DNA from: Scatomonas sp963930955
GTDB lineage: Bacteria; Bacillota; Clostridia; Lachnospirales; Lachnospiraceae
DNA: 64,000 nucleotides
Assembly: GCA_963930955.1 (NCBI GenBank)
Contig: OZ006967.1
Span: forward strand, 2,813,257-2,877,256
Reading direction: 5' to 3'
In this document: positions 42,157-50,967 of the stretch, piece after piece
Position numbering within the stretch: the stretch's first letter is position 1
How the letters are laid out: the number at the start of each line of letters is the position of its first letter
Position numbers and translations under genes: made by a program
The notes under the pieces: model-generated
The model's input: the letters and a program-made list of their open reading frames with translations, nothing else
Told to the model about the DNA's origin: nothing
Databases searched by the model: none

Positions 42157-42813
42157 TTATTCTCCGAATACTGCTCTGTAATCTTCCTGGAATTTTTCAA
42201 TGCCGGCATCTGTCAGAGGATGTTTGATCATCTGCTCCAGTACTTTATAGGGAACCGTAGCAATATCCGCTCCCGCAAGGGCGCAGTCCGTTACGTGTAT
42301 GGGATTGCGGATGCTGGCGGCGATAATCTTGGTATCAATATCTCCGGCCGCCTGGAAAATTTCTGTGATCTCTGTGATCAGATCCACGCCTCTCTGGTTT
42401 ATATCATCCAGCCTTCCCAGAAAAGGCGACACGTAGGCAGCGCCTGCTCTGGCTGCCAGCAGCGCCTGGTTCGCAGAAAAGATCAGAGTCACATTGGTCT
42501 TGATTCCTTCCGCGCTGAGAACTTTTACCGCTTTCAGGCCTTCTGCGGTCATGGGGATCTTTACAACCATATTGGGATGGATTGCCGCGATCTCCCGCCC
42601 CTCCCGGATCATGCCTTCCGCATCGGTGGTGGTAGCCTTTACTTCTCCGCTAATGGCTCCGTCCACAATGGAAGCGATCTCCCGGATCACCTGATTAAAA
42701 TCTCTTCCCTCCTTAGCGATCAGAGAAGGATTGGTGGTTACGCCGCAGATGATTCCCATATCATTGGCCTTTCTGATTTCCTCTACATTGGCAGTATCAA
42801 TAAAAAATTTCAT
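42157..42813 (-). CDS. Fructose-6-phosphate aldolase / transaldolase-like protein
   Basis: A 218-residue short transaldolase (TalC/Fsa type). It starts MKFFIDTANVEEIRKANDMG and has GVTTNPSLIAKEGRDF, the Schiff-base lysine in MVVKIPMTAEGLKAV, and YVSPFLGRLDD. The short form covers both transaldolase and F6P aldolase activities; with transketolase in the operon, transaldolase is more likely. First gene of this operon. Confidence 0.92.
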   Translation of the reverse strand: MKFFIDTANVEEIRKANDMGIICGVTTNPSLIAKEGRDFNQVIREIASIVDGAISGEVKATTTDAEGMIREGREIAAIHPNMVVKIPMTAEGLKAVKVLSAEGIKTNVTLIFSANQALLAARAGAAYVSPFLGRLDDINQRGVDLITEITEIFQAAGDIDTKIIAASIRNPIHVTDCALAGADIATVPYKVLEQMIKHPLTDAGIEKFQEDYRAVFGE

Positions 42814-42856
42814 AGCCGAGACCTCCTTGTCCAGATATCTTTTTGTTTACCCCTTC

Positions 42857-42884
42857 AGTATAATCCGATTCCTTTTCCGGTCAA
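42857..42884 (-). promoter_or_regulatory. Promoter of the transaldolase-transketolase operon
   Basis: TTGACC (42884-42879) and TATACT (42862-42857) on the minus strand, 16-bp spacer, about 40 nt before the ATG. Confidence 0.7.
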
Positions 42885-42901
42885 GAGTCCCTCTTTTTTA
42901 T

Positions 42902-42923
42902 TAATTAATATTTTTATTAATTA
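42902..42923. repeat. AT-rich inverted repeat upstream of the transaldolase promoter
   Basis: TAATTAATA at 42902-42910 pairs exactly with TATTAATTA at 42915-42923. It lies 17 bp upstream of the -35 box. It lacks the CG centre of LacI operators, so it could be a UP-element-like AT tract or a site for another regulator. Confidence 0.55.
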
Positions 42924-43042
42924 TTGTGTTTTTATAAATCCCTTTTTTACGGAATCCGGAGGAATTTTCCTCCCCTTCTGTTTACGTGCCAGAACACGGC
43001 GGCGGCGCCCGCTTTTATTAGTAATAAATTCTCCCGGTTTAT

Positions 43043-44140
43043 TTATTTTTTTCTGGGAACCCGGGCGTAGGAAGTGCTGGCGCGCACGATCAGCTTGGGC
43101 TCATATTCGATATGGTAAATACTGATGGGTTCCTGGCCGTTTCCGTAATCCCGCTGGGAGTGGATCTTCTTGATAACGATCTCGCAGGCATCCCGGCCTT
43201 TCAAAGGCACAAAATGGTCGATGGTGGTGAGGGAAATGGGACGGAGCCCGGAAAAAATCACATTGTCGCAGCCGATTACAGAAACATCCTGGGGGATTTT
43301 TTTCCGCATGGCCAGCAGCGCGTCCATTACCCCAAAGGCCATCATATCGTTCATGCCGGCAATGGCGGTCAATTCCGGATGGGTTTCCATTAATTCCCTG
43401 GTCAGAAGAAAGCCCATACGGTATTCGGAATCCATACTGGGGATTCCGGAGATCAGTTCATTTCCCGCCGCTTTTACGATTACCTCCTGCCGGAGTCCCG
43501 CTTCCTCATATTCCTTTAAAAAGCCCTGGATCCGCTTCTGCCTCTGGCCCTGGCGGGAAGTAAGAGGCGGAGAAACAAACGCCACATGCCGGTGCCCCAG
43601 CTCCAGCAAATGCCCCGCCATAAGCTGCCCGGGCTTAGCGTTGTTCAGCTCCACCGCGTCCATGGTCATTCCCGGATCCCGGTTATTCACCACTACCAGA
43701 GGGATTTTTTCCGCAATCTCCCGGAGCAGATCCTTATAACACTCGCTGGGATTGCAGGTGTAGATAATCCCCTGGGGCTGCAGCTGCCGCAGAGCCCGGA
43801 GATATTCCTCCTCCAGTTTCAGATTCCGCTGGGTATTGCAGACAAAAACTCCGTACCCCTTTTCTTTCGCGATCTCCTCAATGCCCTGGAGCAGCATTAC
43901 GTAATAGGGATTGGTAAGGGTGGGACAGACCGCTACGATCAGGCGCTGATTTTTGTTTTCCCTGTGATTCCGCCGTCCCGGAACCTGGTACCCCATTTCC
44001 CGGGCTGTTCTCTCTACCCGCTCCACAGTCTCCCGGGTAAAAGAAACCGTGCTCTTATGGTTCAGGATCATGGAAACCGCAGCCTGTGATACGCCGGAGG
44101 CCCGGGCCACATCCGAGGAAGTCACCTTTTTTCTCCCCAT
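43043..44140 (-). CDS. LacI-family transcriptional regulator
   Basis: A 365-residue regulator. The N-terminal helix-turn-helix VTSSDVARASGVSQAAVSMI and hinge are followed by the sensor domain (RLIVAVCPTLTNPYYVMLLQ, GMNDMMAFGVMDALLAMRK, VSVIGCDNVIFSGL). It sits upstream of the transaldolase-transketolase operon and may control it; the gap 42814-43042 carries that promoter. It starts 14 bp after recR. Confidence 0.92.
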   Translation of the reverse strand: MGRKKVTSSDVARASGVSQAAVSMILNHKSTVSFTRETVERVERTAREMGYQVPGRRNHRENKNQRLIVAVCPTLTNPYYVMLLQGIEEIAKEKGYGVFVCNTQRNLKLEEEYLRALRQLQPQGIIYTCNPSECYKDLLREIAEKIPLVVVNNRDPGMTMDAVELNNAKPGQLMAGHLLELGHRHVAFVSPPLTSRQGQRQKRIQGFLKEYEEAGLRQEVIVKAAGNELISGIPSMDSEYRMGFLLTRELMETHPELTAIAGMNDMMAFGVMDALLAMRKKIPQDVSVIGCDNVIFSGLRPISLTTIDHFVPLKGRDACEIVIKKIHSQRDYGNGQEPISIYHIEYEPKLIVRASTSYARVPRKK

Positions 44141-44154
44141 GGGCTTCCTCCTTT

Positions 44155-44751
44155 CTACAGTTCCACCCGTCCTTCAAGAGCACGGAGCAGGGTTACTTCA
44201 TCAATATACTCCAGGTCTCCGCCCACCGGCACGCCGCTGGCAATACGGGTCACCCGGATTCCTGTAGGTTTGATCAGCTTGCTGATATACATGGCCGTAG
44301 TCTCGCCTTCCAGGCTGGAATTAGTGGCAATGATTACCTCCTCCACCTCTCCCTGGAGCCGCTGCATCAGTTCCTTCAGCCGGATATCATCCGGGCCGAT
44401 GCCCAGCATGGGGGAAATTGCCCCGTGAAGCACATGGTAAACGCCATCATACTTGCCGGTCTTCTCGTAGGCCGCCAGATCCCGGGAATTTTCCACCACC
44501 ATGATCTTCTGGTGATCCCGGGCAGGATTGCTGCAGATAGGACAGACCTCCTGATCCGTTAAGGTGCAGCAGATCCGGCAGTAGCGCACATTGGCCTTGG
44601 CCTCCCGGATGGAAGCGGAAAGCGCCTCCGCCTGCTCCGCCGGCATATTCACAATATGAAAAGCCAGACGCTGGGCCGACTTGGGGCCGATTCCCGGAAG
44701 TCTGCCCAGTTCCTGGATCAGCTTGCTGATATGACTTGAATAATATTCCAT
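44155..44751 (-). CDS. recR: Recombination mediator RecR
   Basis: A 198-residue protein that loads RecA with RecF/RecO. It has an N-terminal helix-hairpin-helix (LPGIGPKSAQRLAFHI), a zinc finger (CRICCTLTDQEVCPIC), the Toprim domain (IMVVENSRDLAAYEKTG) and a C-terminal Walker-B-like region. It follows ybaB and dnaX in a classic order, touching ybaB by one base. Confidence 0.97.
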   Translation of the reverse strand: MEYYSSHISKLIQELGRLPGIGPKSAQRLAFHIVNMPAEQAEALSASIREAKANVRYCRICCTLTDQEVCPICSNPARDHQKIMVVENSRDLAAYEKTGKYDGVYHVLHGAISPMLGIGPDDIRLKELMQRLQGEVEEVIIATNSSLEGETTAMYISKLIKPTGIRVTRIASGVPVGGDLEYIDEVTLLRALEGRVEL

Positions 44752-45104
44752 CAGAAGGGAAGGCCTCCGCCCAGGCCGCCCAGGCCGCCGGTCATTTTTG
44801 ACATAACGGCGGCAGATTCCTCATCCACCTTGCGCAGAGCCTCATTGGCAGCCGCCATGATCAGATCCTCCAGCATCTCCACATCCTCCGGATCTACCGC
44901 TTCCGGTTCAATGTGTACCTTCGTTACTTCTCTTTTTCCGGAAACAGTCACTTCTACCGCCCCGCCTCCGGCGGCAGCGGTAAATTCCTTCTCCTCCAGC
45001 GCTTTCTGATTCTCCTCCATCTGACGCTGCATGCGCTGGGCCTGTTTCATCAGATTATTCATATTGCCAGGCATCCCTCCCGGGAATCCGCCTCTTCTTG
45101 CCAT
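44751..45104 (-). CDS. Nucleoid-associated protein YbaB/EbfC
   Basis: A 117-residue dimeric DNA-binding protein. The N-terminus is Gly/Met rich (GGFPGGMPGNMNNLMKQAQR), with a core VEVTVSGKREVTKVHIEPE and helix EDLIMAAANEALRKVDEES. The dnaX-ybaB-recR order is conserved in Firmicutes. Confidence 0.96.
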   Translation of the reverse strand: MARRGGFPGGMPGNMNNLMKQAQRMQRQMEENQKALEEKEFTAAAGGGAVEVTVSGKREVTKVHIEPEAVDPEDVEMLEDLIMAAANEALRKVDEESAAVMSKMTGGLGGLGGGLPF

Positions 45105-45124
45105 TTCTTACTTCCTCCTTATTG

Positions 45125-46735
45125 CTATTCTTCTTCCTCCGGATCTTCCTCGATCTCCACCGGCATCCGGACCGCTTCCCGGATCAGTTCTTCCACCGGG
45201 ATATCCGCCAGGCCTCTATGGGTGCCTTCCCGGGACAGGAGGATTTCCACCTCCACATCTTTCCGGACCGTTTCCCGGATCGCCTGCCGGATCTCTTCAA
45301 TCTTTTCCGGCCGGTTCACATACATCTGGGCGGTTTTATCCGCAAACAGCAGAAACAGTTTGGGTTCCCCGGTGCTCCCGTCGTATTTGGGCACAGCCCC
45401 CTGCAGATAAATCTTCAGGGGCGGGTCCGTGCGGCCCACAATGGTTCTCCACTGCCCGCGGATCTCCTTCAGATCTTCCGGAGCGGCCTTCAGAACCCTG
45501 GGAGGGTCCGGGGGCTCCTCCTCCCCGTATTCCCGGGGGGCCCAAGAGCCGGAGATCTGCGCTCTTTCCGATACAAAGGTACCCTGTTCTATTTTCTCCT
45601 CCAGCAACCGGATCCGCTCCAGGACCGAATCCAGCCCGGTTTCCATCTGGGGCCGGCAGAGTTTGATCAGGGCAATCTCCACCAGCACCCTTTTCTGTGC
45701 GGAATAGCGGATCTGCCCGGAGAGCTCCGAAAAGATCCGGATATACCGCATGAGCGTTTCCCCGTCCACCATCCGGCTCTCCTCCCGGAGCTGGGCCAGA
45801 TTTTCCGTGGAGGCATCCAGCACATCCTCCAGGTCCTCCGAGTTCTTCACCAGCAGCAGGTTCCGCATATACCAGGTGAAATCGCTGACCATCTGGTTCA
45901 TCTCCTTGCCCCGGGCCACCAGCTTTTCCAGAATATGGATGCAGCCGGACACATCCCCGGCAATGACCTTCCGCAGGAGACGGCTGAACACTTCCGTGTC
46001 CACCGTTCCCAGGACTTCCAGGACCTTGTCGTAAGTCAGGGTCTCCCCTAAATAAAAAGCAATGCACTGGTCCAGAAGGCTCAAGGCGTCCCGCATGGAG
46101 CCGTCCGCCTTTTTCGCCACGTAGCGCAGGGCCTTCTCGTCGGCGTCCACTCCCTCCTTCTCCGTCAGCTCCTTCAGCCGGTCCGCTATGGTATCGATGG
46201 TGATCCGCCGGAAATCGTAGCGCTGGCAGCGGGACAGGATGGTCACCGGGATCTTGTTGGCTTCTGTAGTAGCCAGAATAAAAATCACATACTCCGGCGG
46301 TTCCTCCAGTGTCTTCAGAAGGGCATTGAAGGCTCCAGCCGAAAGCATGTGCACTTCGTCAATAATATAAACCTTGTAGCGGCCCTCTGTGGGACGGTAG
46401 GAAACCTCCTCCCGGATCTCCCGGATGTTGTCCACGCCGTTATTGGAAGCCGCGTCGATCTCAATTACATTGGTGGAGATCCCTGCCAGGATCGCCCGGC
46501 AGGAAGCACACTGGTTGCAGGGGCTCCCGTCTGAGGGATGCTGGCAGTTCACCGCCCGGGCCAAAATCTTGGCCACCGTAGTCTTACCTGTTCCGCGGGT
46601 TCCGCAGAACAGGTAAGCATGTCCGATGCGCCCTGTGCGCATCTGGTTCTTTAATGTAGTTACAATATGGTCCTGCCCCTTTACATCTTCAAAATCTCCG
46701 GGGCGGAACTTCCGGTACAGAGCTGTATAGCTCAT
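45125..46735 (-). CDS. dnaX: DNA polymerase III subunits gamma/tau
   Basis: Clamp-loader ATPase of 536 residues. It has MSYTALYRKFRPGDFEDVKG, Walker A in GTRGTGKTTVAKI, zinc cysteines in CQHPSDGSPCNQCASC, Walker B/DEAD in YIIDEVHMLS and the arginine-finger region. The C-terminal tail is acidic. Start at 46735 fits the family. Confidence 0.97.
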   Translation of the reverse strand: MSYTALYRKFRPGDFEDVKGQDHIVTTLKNQMRTGRIGHAYLFCGTRGTGKTTVAKILARAVNCQHPSDGSPCNQCASCRAILAGISTNVIEIDAASNNGVDNIREIREEVSYRPTEGRYKVYIIDEVHMLSAGAFNALLKTLEEPPEYVIFILATTEANKIPVTILSRCQRYDFRRITIDTIADRLKELTEKEGVDADEKALRYVAKKADGSMRDALSLLDQCIAFYLGETLTYDKVLEVLGTVDTEVFSRLLRKVIAGDVSGCIHILEKLVARGKEMNQMVSDFTWYMRNLLLVKNSEDLEDVLDASTENLAQLREESRMVDGETLMRYIRIFSELSGQIRYSAQKRVLVEIALIKLCRPQMETGLDSVLERIRLLEEKIEQGTFVSERAQISGSWAPREYGEEEPPDPPRVLKAAPEDLKEIRGQWRTIVGRTDPPLKIYLQGAVPKYDGSTGEPKLFLLFADKTAQMYVNRPEKIEEIRQAIRETVRKDVEVEILLSREGTHRGLADIPVEELIREAVRMPVEIEEDPEEEE

Positions 46736-46750
46736 GAAGTCACTCCTGTC

Positions 46751-47839
46751 TTATACATCTTCATCACCGAAGCTGATGCCCATTCTCTTGGCATCTTTAA
46801 CCTCCTGGCAATCCGGGGCTACGGTCTTCAGCTTGCCGGCGCACTCGGAAAGGGGAACCTTCTTCACCTTGCCGTTGATAATGCCCACCATGTAGCCGTA
46901 CTGCTCATCCATAATAAGCCGGGCTGCCTCGGAACCGATCCTGGTGGAAAGCACACGGTCATAGGGACAGGGGCTTCCGCCTCTCTGGGTATGTCCGGGC
47001 ACAGTTACCCGGATCTCCATGCCGGTCTGCTGCTGAATATCCTCAGCGATCTTATAGGAAATGGAGGGATACTTCTTGGCAATGTTCTCCAGTTTCTTTT
47101 TCTGCTCTTTCTTGGGCAGGGCCGCGATTTCTTTGGAAACAGCGCCTTCTGCCACAGCCAGGATGGTAAAGCCGCTTCCTCTGGCCACACGCTTATTGAT
47201 CGCCTCCACAACCTTATTGATGTCATAGGGAATTTCCGGGATCAGAATGATGTCCGCGCCTCCGGCGATTCCCGCGTACAGCGTCAGCCAGCCTACCTTG
47301 TGGCCCATAACCTCCACAATGAATACCCGGTTGTGGGAAGAGGCGGTGGTGTGGATGCAGTCAATGGCATCTGTGGCGATATTCACTGCGCTGTAGAAGC
47401 CGAAGGTCATATCCGTGCCGTAGATATCATTATCAATGGTCTTGGGAAGATGCAGGATATTCAGTCCCTCCTCCCGCAGGAGATTGGCTGTCTTCTGGGT
47501 TCCGTTTCCGCCCAGGATCACCAGGCAGTCCAGACGCAGCTTATAATAGGTCTGCTTCATAGCCTCCACCTTGTCCAGTCCTTTTTCATCCGGAACACGC
47601 ATCAGTTTAAAGGGCTGGCGGGAGGTTCCAAGAATCGTGCCGCCGCGGGTCAGGATACCCGAGAAATCCTTGGAGGTCAGCATACGGTAATCCCCGTAGA
47701 TCAGTCCTTTATAACCGTTCATAAAGCCGTAAACTTCCAGTTCGTCCAGGTTGTTGGCCAGTCCCTTTACCACGCCCCGCATGGTTGCGTTCAATGCCTG
47801 ACAGTCACCGCCGCTTGTCAATAATCCGATTCTTTTCAT
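46751..47839 (-). CDS. pfkA: 6-phosphofructokinase
   Basis: Glycolytic kinase of 362 residues. It starts MKRIGLLTSGGDCQALNATM and has GGTILGTSRQPF, VILGGNGTQKTANLL and PKTIDNDIYGTDMTFGF. In GGNGT the residue after the invariant Gly pair is Asn rather than Asp, and the next is Gly, as in ATP-using enzymes of the clostridial group; PPi-using enzymes carry Asp there. I choose ATG 47839; an extension to 47881 has no ribosome site. A strong promoter lies at 47939-47967 with a leader of about 95 nt. Confidence 0.93.
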   Translation of the reverse strand: MKRIGLLTSGGDCQALNATMRGVVKGLANNLDELEVYGFMNGYKGLIYGDYRMLTSKDFSGILTRGGTILGTSRQPFKLMRVPDEKGLDKVEAMKQTYYKLRLDCLVILGGNGTQKTANLLREEGLNILHLPKTIDNDIYGTDMTFGFYSAVNIATDAIDCIHTTASSHNRVFIVEVMGHKVGWLTLYAGIAGGADIILIPEIPYDINKVVEAINKRVARGSGFTILAVAEGAVSKEIAALPKKEQKKKLENIAKKYPSISYKIAEDIQQQTGMEIRVTVPGHTQRGGSPCPYDRVLSTRIGSEAARLIMDEQYGYMVGIINGKVKKVPLSECAGKLKTVAPDCQEVKDAKRMGISFGDEDV

Positions 47840-47888
47840 TTGACTCGTCCATCCTATCCTTCTAAATTTGCCTTCCGGCATACAAACG

Positions 47889-47967
47889 GGCGCCCCGGAC
47901 TCCTGCGTCCCCGGGCGCCAGCCGTTTCACTGCTTTCTATTATAGCCTATTTTCTAAGGCACTACAA
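47889..47967 (-). promoter_or_regulatory. pfkA promoter and leader hairpin
   Basis: TTGTAG (47967-47962) and TATAAT (47944-47939), 17-bp spacer. The leader contains a GC-rich stem (47889-47919; arms with GGCGCC at each end, about 6-nt loop) 50 nt before the start codon. No T-run follows, so it may stabilise or control translation rather than terminate. Confidence 0.7.
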
Positions 47968-47986
47968 GTTCTTTATTCTCTGGGCG

Positions 47987-48015
47987 TTGACTTTTCCCGG
48001 CAAACAGGTTATACT
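47987..48015 (+). promoter_or_regulatory. Promoter of the SRP RNA gene
   Basis: TTGACT at 47987-47992 and TATACT at 48010-48015, 17-bp spacer. Transcription would start at about 48022, where the RNA stem begins. Confidence 0.88.
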
Positions 48016-48021
48016 CTTAGA

Positions 48022-48292
48022 GTCCGCGCAGCCGGGGAGATAGCGGTGCCCTGTACCTGCAATCCGCTACAGCAGGGGTGATGCCGAACCAAGGACTTTT
48101 TCACTGCGCAGCTGCCTCTTATAAGTGGCGCTGACGTCCGGGTCTTACGCAACGGGAATCCATGAACCGTGTCAGGGCAGGAATGCAGCAGCACTAAGTG
48201 GAACCTTCCGTGTGCCGTGAGGGCGCCTGGGCCGAGTTAACTGTAAGAGTAACGTGTGTGGCGTAAGTTCGAAGGGAGGCGCGCGGACTTTT
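48022..48292 (+). ncRNA. ffs: Signal recognition particle RNA, large (Gram-positive) type
   Basis: About 270 nt. The ends pair: GTCCGCGC at 48022-48029 with GCGCGGAC at 48281-48288. The Ffh-binding domain contains GTGTCAGGGCAGGAATGCAG with the GGAA tetraloop and the symmetric AGCAG loop (around 48170-48195). The extra 5' Alu-like helices are present. A T-run at 48289-48295 gives the terminator. It pairs with Ffh and FtsY for co-translational membrane targeting. Confidence 0.92.
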
Positions 48293-48293
48293 T

Positions 48294-48842
48294 TTATTCT
48301 CTGGGCAGATCCACCCGGGTATAATCGTGCCCGGTTTCCGGCAGGAATTTCTCCAGCACATCGGACATTTTCAGTTTCAGGCTGCTGGTATTCACGCAGG
48401 GATGGCAGCCCAGATATTCCTCTTCCAGGGTCTCCCGGTCTATAAGCAGCCGCACCTTCCGGTCTTTGTCATTCATAAGCCCCATTACGCTTACCGCTCC
48501 CGGGGCAATATTCAGATATTTTTCCATGTATTCCGGCCCCGCGAAGGAAAGCCGGGCGGACTGGATCTGTTTCGAAAGATCTTTGGTCCGGAATTTCTTG
48601 TCATCCGGCATCAGCAGCAGATAAAAACAGGTTTTCTGGGCGTTGCACAAAAACAGATTCTTGCACATGGACACCCCCAGCACCCGGTCAATCTCCTGGC
48701 AGCCTTCCATGGTCATCACAGCCTCATGATCCACCCGCTGATAGACAATTCCCAGCCGGTCCAGCAGCTGGTATACAGCGGTTTCTCTTGGCAGTCTTTC
48801 TTGGCAGTTTTCCGGTCTTCCCGTATATTGTTTTAACTCCAT
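48294..48842 (-). CDS. Prolyl-tRNA editing protein (ProX/YbaK family)
   Basis: A 182-residue aminoacyl-tRNA deacylase that hydrolyses mischarged Ala-tRNA(Pro) or Cys-tRNA(Pro). It contains YQRVDHEAVMTMEGCQEI, CKNLFLCNAQKTCFYLL, KDLSKQIQSARLSFAG and PGAVSVMGLMND, matching the ProX group. ATG 48842 is preceded by AGAAAGGA. It ends 2 bp from the SRP RNA end, convergent. Confidence 0.9.
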   Translation of the reverse strand: MELKQYTGRPENCQERLPRETAVYQLLDRLGIVYQRVDHEAVMTMEGCQEIDRVLGVSMCKNLFLCNAQKTCFYLLLMPDDKKFRTKDLSKQIQSARLSFAGPEYMEKYLNIAPGAVSVMGLMNDKDRKVRLLIDRETLEEEYLGCHPCVNTSSLKLKMSDVLEKFLPETGHDYTRVDLPRE

Positions 48843-49522
48843 GTCCTTTCTTCCTCCACCTTGGTATTTCTCAGCCATTCTTCCACTTCTGCCAGGGATC
48901 TCATTTTCTTCAGGTACAGTCCCTCCACCGGCGAGGAATCCTCCTGCAGATCCGGGATCAGAATCACCGGCGTCCCGGCCCGGTGGGCAGCGCGCACCCC
49001 ATTCCAGGAATCTTCCAGCACCAGGGTCTCCCCCGGTTCCAGTTCCAGCATGGCGCAGGTTTTCCGGTAAATCTCCGGATCCGGTTTGGCGACCTGTACC
49101 TGATCTCCCGCCAGTACAAAGCGGAAATATTTCAGTACCCCGGTCCGCTCCAGAAGATCCAGCGCATGGGCCCGGCTGGAACCGGTGGCCACCACCGCAG
49201 GTATTTCCGCCTTTCGGAGATACTCCAGAAGTCCCCGAAGCCCCTGCTTCACCGGAACCCCTTCCCTCTCCGTATAAAATCGTACCTTCTGCCTGTAGAG
49301 CTCCTGAAATTTTTCATAGGGAAATGTTTCTCCGTACTGTCCCCGAAAATAAAGTTCCCGGGAAGCGCGGTTCATTCCCATGGTCTGATAAATATGAAAC
49401 CCCAGCGGCTCATATCCCAGTTCCGGCCCTGTCTCATCCCAGGAGCGGCGGATCAGCTGTTCCGTTCCGAACATCAGACCGTCCATATCAAAAATCACTG
49501 CCCGGGGCCATTTTCTTCTCAT
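48833..49522 (-). CDS. HAD-family hydrolase (beta-phosphoglucomutase-like)
   Basis: A 229-residue HAD subfamily I protein. Motif I is AVIFDMDGLMFGTEQL, motif II VVATGSSRAHA, motif III KPDPEIYRKT and motif IV LVLEDSWNGVRAA. A helical cap lies after motif I. The leader DMDG plus cap suggests a sugar phosphatase or phosphoglucomutase. It overlaps the ProX gene by 10 bp. Confidence 0.88.
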   Translation of the reverse strand: MRRKWPRAVIFDMDGLMFGTEQLIRRSWDETGPELGYEPLGFHIYQTMGMNRASRELYFRGQYGETFPYEKFQELYRQKVRFYTEREGVPVKQGLRGLLEYLRKAEIPAVVATGSSRAHALDLLERTGVLKYFRFVLAGDQVQVAKPDPEIYRKTCAMLELEPGETLVLEDSWNGVRAAHRAGTPVILIPDLQEDSSPVEGLYLKKMRSLAEVEEWLRNTKVEEERTWS

Positions 49523-49537
49523 GGGTTTCCTCCTGTC

Positions 49538-49792
49538 TCAGCTAAGTCCGTTCCGCTTCCGGAAGATGCGGTAGACGGCCTCGATTAATTCCTGGTCATC
49601 CAGGCCCTCATATCTGGCCTCCTGGTCGTCCAGATTCTCCGAAATCACCCGCAGGATATGGACCAGCTCATCCTCTCCTCCCTCTGCGGGATACAGGACC
49701 GCATACTCCTCCCCCTGATATTCTATGAGATCCAGCAGTTCAAACTCTATTTCCTGCCCTTCCTCGTCTGTCAGCACAATAATATCTTCCAT
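49538..49792 (-). CDS. DUF1292 family protein
   Basis: An 84-residue very acidic protein, IIVLTDEEGQEIEFELLDLI, then EYQGEEYAVLYPAEGGEDEL, typical of DUF1292. Function unknown. Probably co-transcribed with the HAD gene. Confidence 0.88.
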   Translation of the reverse strand: MEDIIVLTDEEGQEIEFELLDLIEYQGEEYAVLYPAEGGEDELVHILRVISENLDDQEARYEGLDDQELIEAVYRIFRKRNGLS

Positions 49793-49901
49793 TCTGTCTC
49801 CTCCTTCTTTGCAGACTCTTTCCTTTTGCCGGAAAATCTGCTACAATGCTCACAGTCTATACGAAATATTATGAAGAAACAGCGAGGATTTGTCAATCAA
49901 T

Positions 49902-50168
49902 ATGCCCATTCTGGTTTTCTATTTCACTCTGATCAATCTTACCGGTTTTTTCTGCTTCTATGCAGATAAGCGCAGAGCGCAAAAACACCGCCGCCGGATT
50001 TCCGAAAGGATGCTCTTCCTGACGGCTATCCTGGGCGGCGGCGCAGGCGGCCTGCTGGCCATGTATTGGTTCCGGCACAAAACCAGGCATCTTAAGTTCG
50101 TTCTGCTGATGCCTCTGCTGACGGCCCTGTGGGCCGGCCTTGGCTGGTACCTGTATACCCGGTTTTAA
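49902..50168 (+). CDS. DUF1294 family small membrane protein
   Basis: An 88-residue protein, MPILVFYFTLINLTGFFCFY then ADKRRAQKHRRRISERML and a Gly-rich GGGAGGLLAMYWFRHKT, followed by a second hydrophobic segment. The ADK...R-R motif and HKT are DUF1294 hallmarks. A TTG at 49890 is an alternative start. Function unknown. Confidence 0.85.
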   Translation: MPILVFYFTLINLTGFFCFYADKRRAQKHRRRISERMLFLTAILGGGAGGLLAMYWFRHKTRHLKFVLLMPLLTALWAGLGWYLYTRF

Positions 50169-50404
50169 AAATACTGCAGGAGCTCTATGACCTTCTCTTC
50201 ATAATCCCCTTCCAGTTCCTGGGTCCGGCCCACATTGGCCAGATTGGTCTCTACTCCGCAGGGGATCCCGTCTTCCGCATACTCCCAGATGTGGTAGGAA
50301 AGACCTCGGTGCTCAAAATCAATGCTGCCGCAGCCGTCCTCCTCCGTATAATCGTAGGAAATGCGCTTTTCCCTCAGGGTATTCTGTATCTTTTCCAACT
50401 GCAT
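50165..50404 (-). CDS. Hypothetical protein
   Basis: A 79-residue soluble protein, QLEKIQNTLREKRISYDYTE then GCGSIDFEHRGLSYHIWEY. It overlaps the DUF1294 gene stop by 4 bp on the opposite strand and has a GGAGG site. I recognise no family; the strand-rich middle looks like a small alpha/beta fold. Confidence 0.65.
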   Translation of the reverse strand: MQLEKIQNTLREKRISYDYTEEDGCGSIDFEHRGLSYHIWEYAEDGIPCGVETNLANVGRTQELEGDYEEKVIELLQYF

Positions 50405-50446
50405 GTTTCATCCCTCCTGTTGTTTCCAACATCTTAGCGCCATCTG

Positions 50447-50653
50447 TTATTCATCATTTTCTAAAAGTCCATACGTCCGGTAATAGGACAGCATCGCCTG
50501 CAGTTGAAGCTTAGTGGCAAAAAGCTGGCGGTAGGTAACCGACTTCTCCCTGCCCTGGGCTTTGAGCTTTGCCATCTTTTCTGCCGTATCGTCATACTGC
50601 TTGAGAATAGCGGCAAGCATATCTTCAAAGGCTTTTAATCTTTTTTCGTCCAT
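50447..50653 (-). CDS. Small helical hypothetical protein
   Basis: A 68-residue protein, MDEKRLKAFEDMLAAILKQY and a second helix with ATKLQLQAMLSYYRTYGLL; a two-helix coiled hairpin is likely. A GGAGG site lies close upstream. Function unknown. Confidence 0.65.
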   Translation of the reverse strand: MDEKRLKAFEDMLAAILKQYDDTAEKMAKLKAQGREKSVTYRQLFATKLQLQAMLSYYRTYGLLENDE

Positions 50654-50699
50654 GGCGCGCCTCCTTGTTTCCTCTCAGGCAAATAAAACATGAATTGAG

Positions 50700-50936
50700 T
50701 CATATTTCGGTAAACTCATACTTGACGGGTTGAATGCCTCTGCTAAAGCAGACACACACCATACCGGCCTGAGAACGATCAACCTCCAGCTGTATATCTT
50801 TGGGCAATCCCGGTTCATGTTCACGAACATAGGATACAGGATCGTCGGTTTCTACATTGTAGAAGTCGCACAGTCTTGTTTGCTTACCTCCGCAGGGCGG
50901 TTGCAGACGTTCAATCATCAACTCATAACTTTTCAT
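50700..50936 (-). CDS. Hypothetical protein of the flavodoxin operon
   Basis: A 78-residue protein, MKSYELMIERLQPPCGGKQT then LCDFYNVETDDPVSYVREHE, ending GIQPVKYEFTEI. It starts 31 bp after the flavodoxin/ferredoxin stop on the same strand with an AGAGG site. Four cysteines are present but no clear cluster motif. Confidence 0.65.
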   Translation of the reverse strand: MKSYELMIERLQPPCGGKQTRLCDFYNVETDDPVSYVREHEPGLPKDIQLEVDRSQAGMVCVCFSRGIQPVKYEFTEI

Positions 50937-50967
50937 CAGGATCATCCTCTCTTTCCTAGTAATTTTC

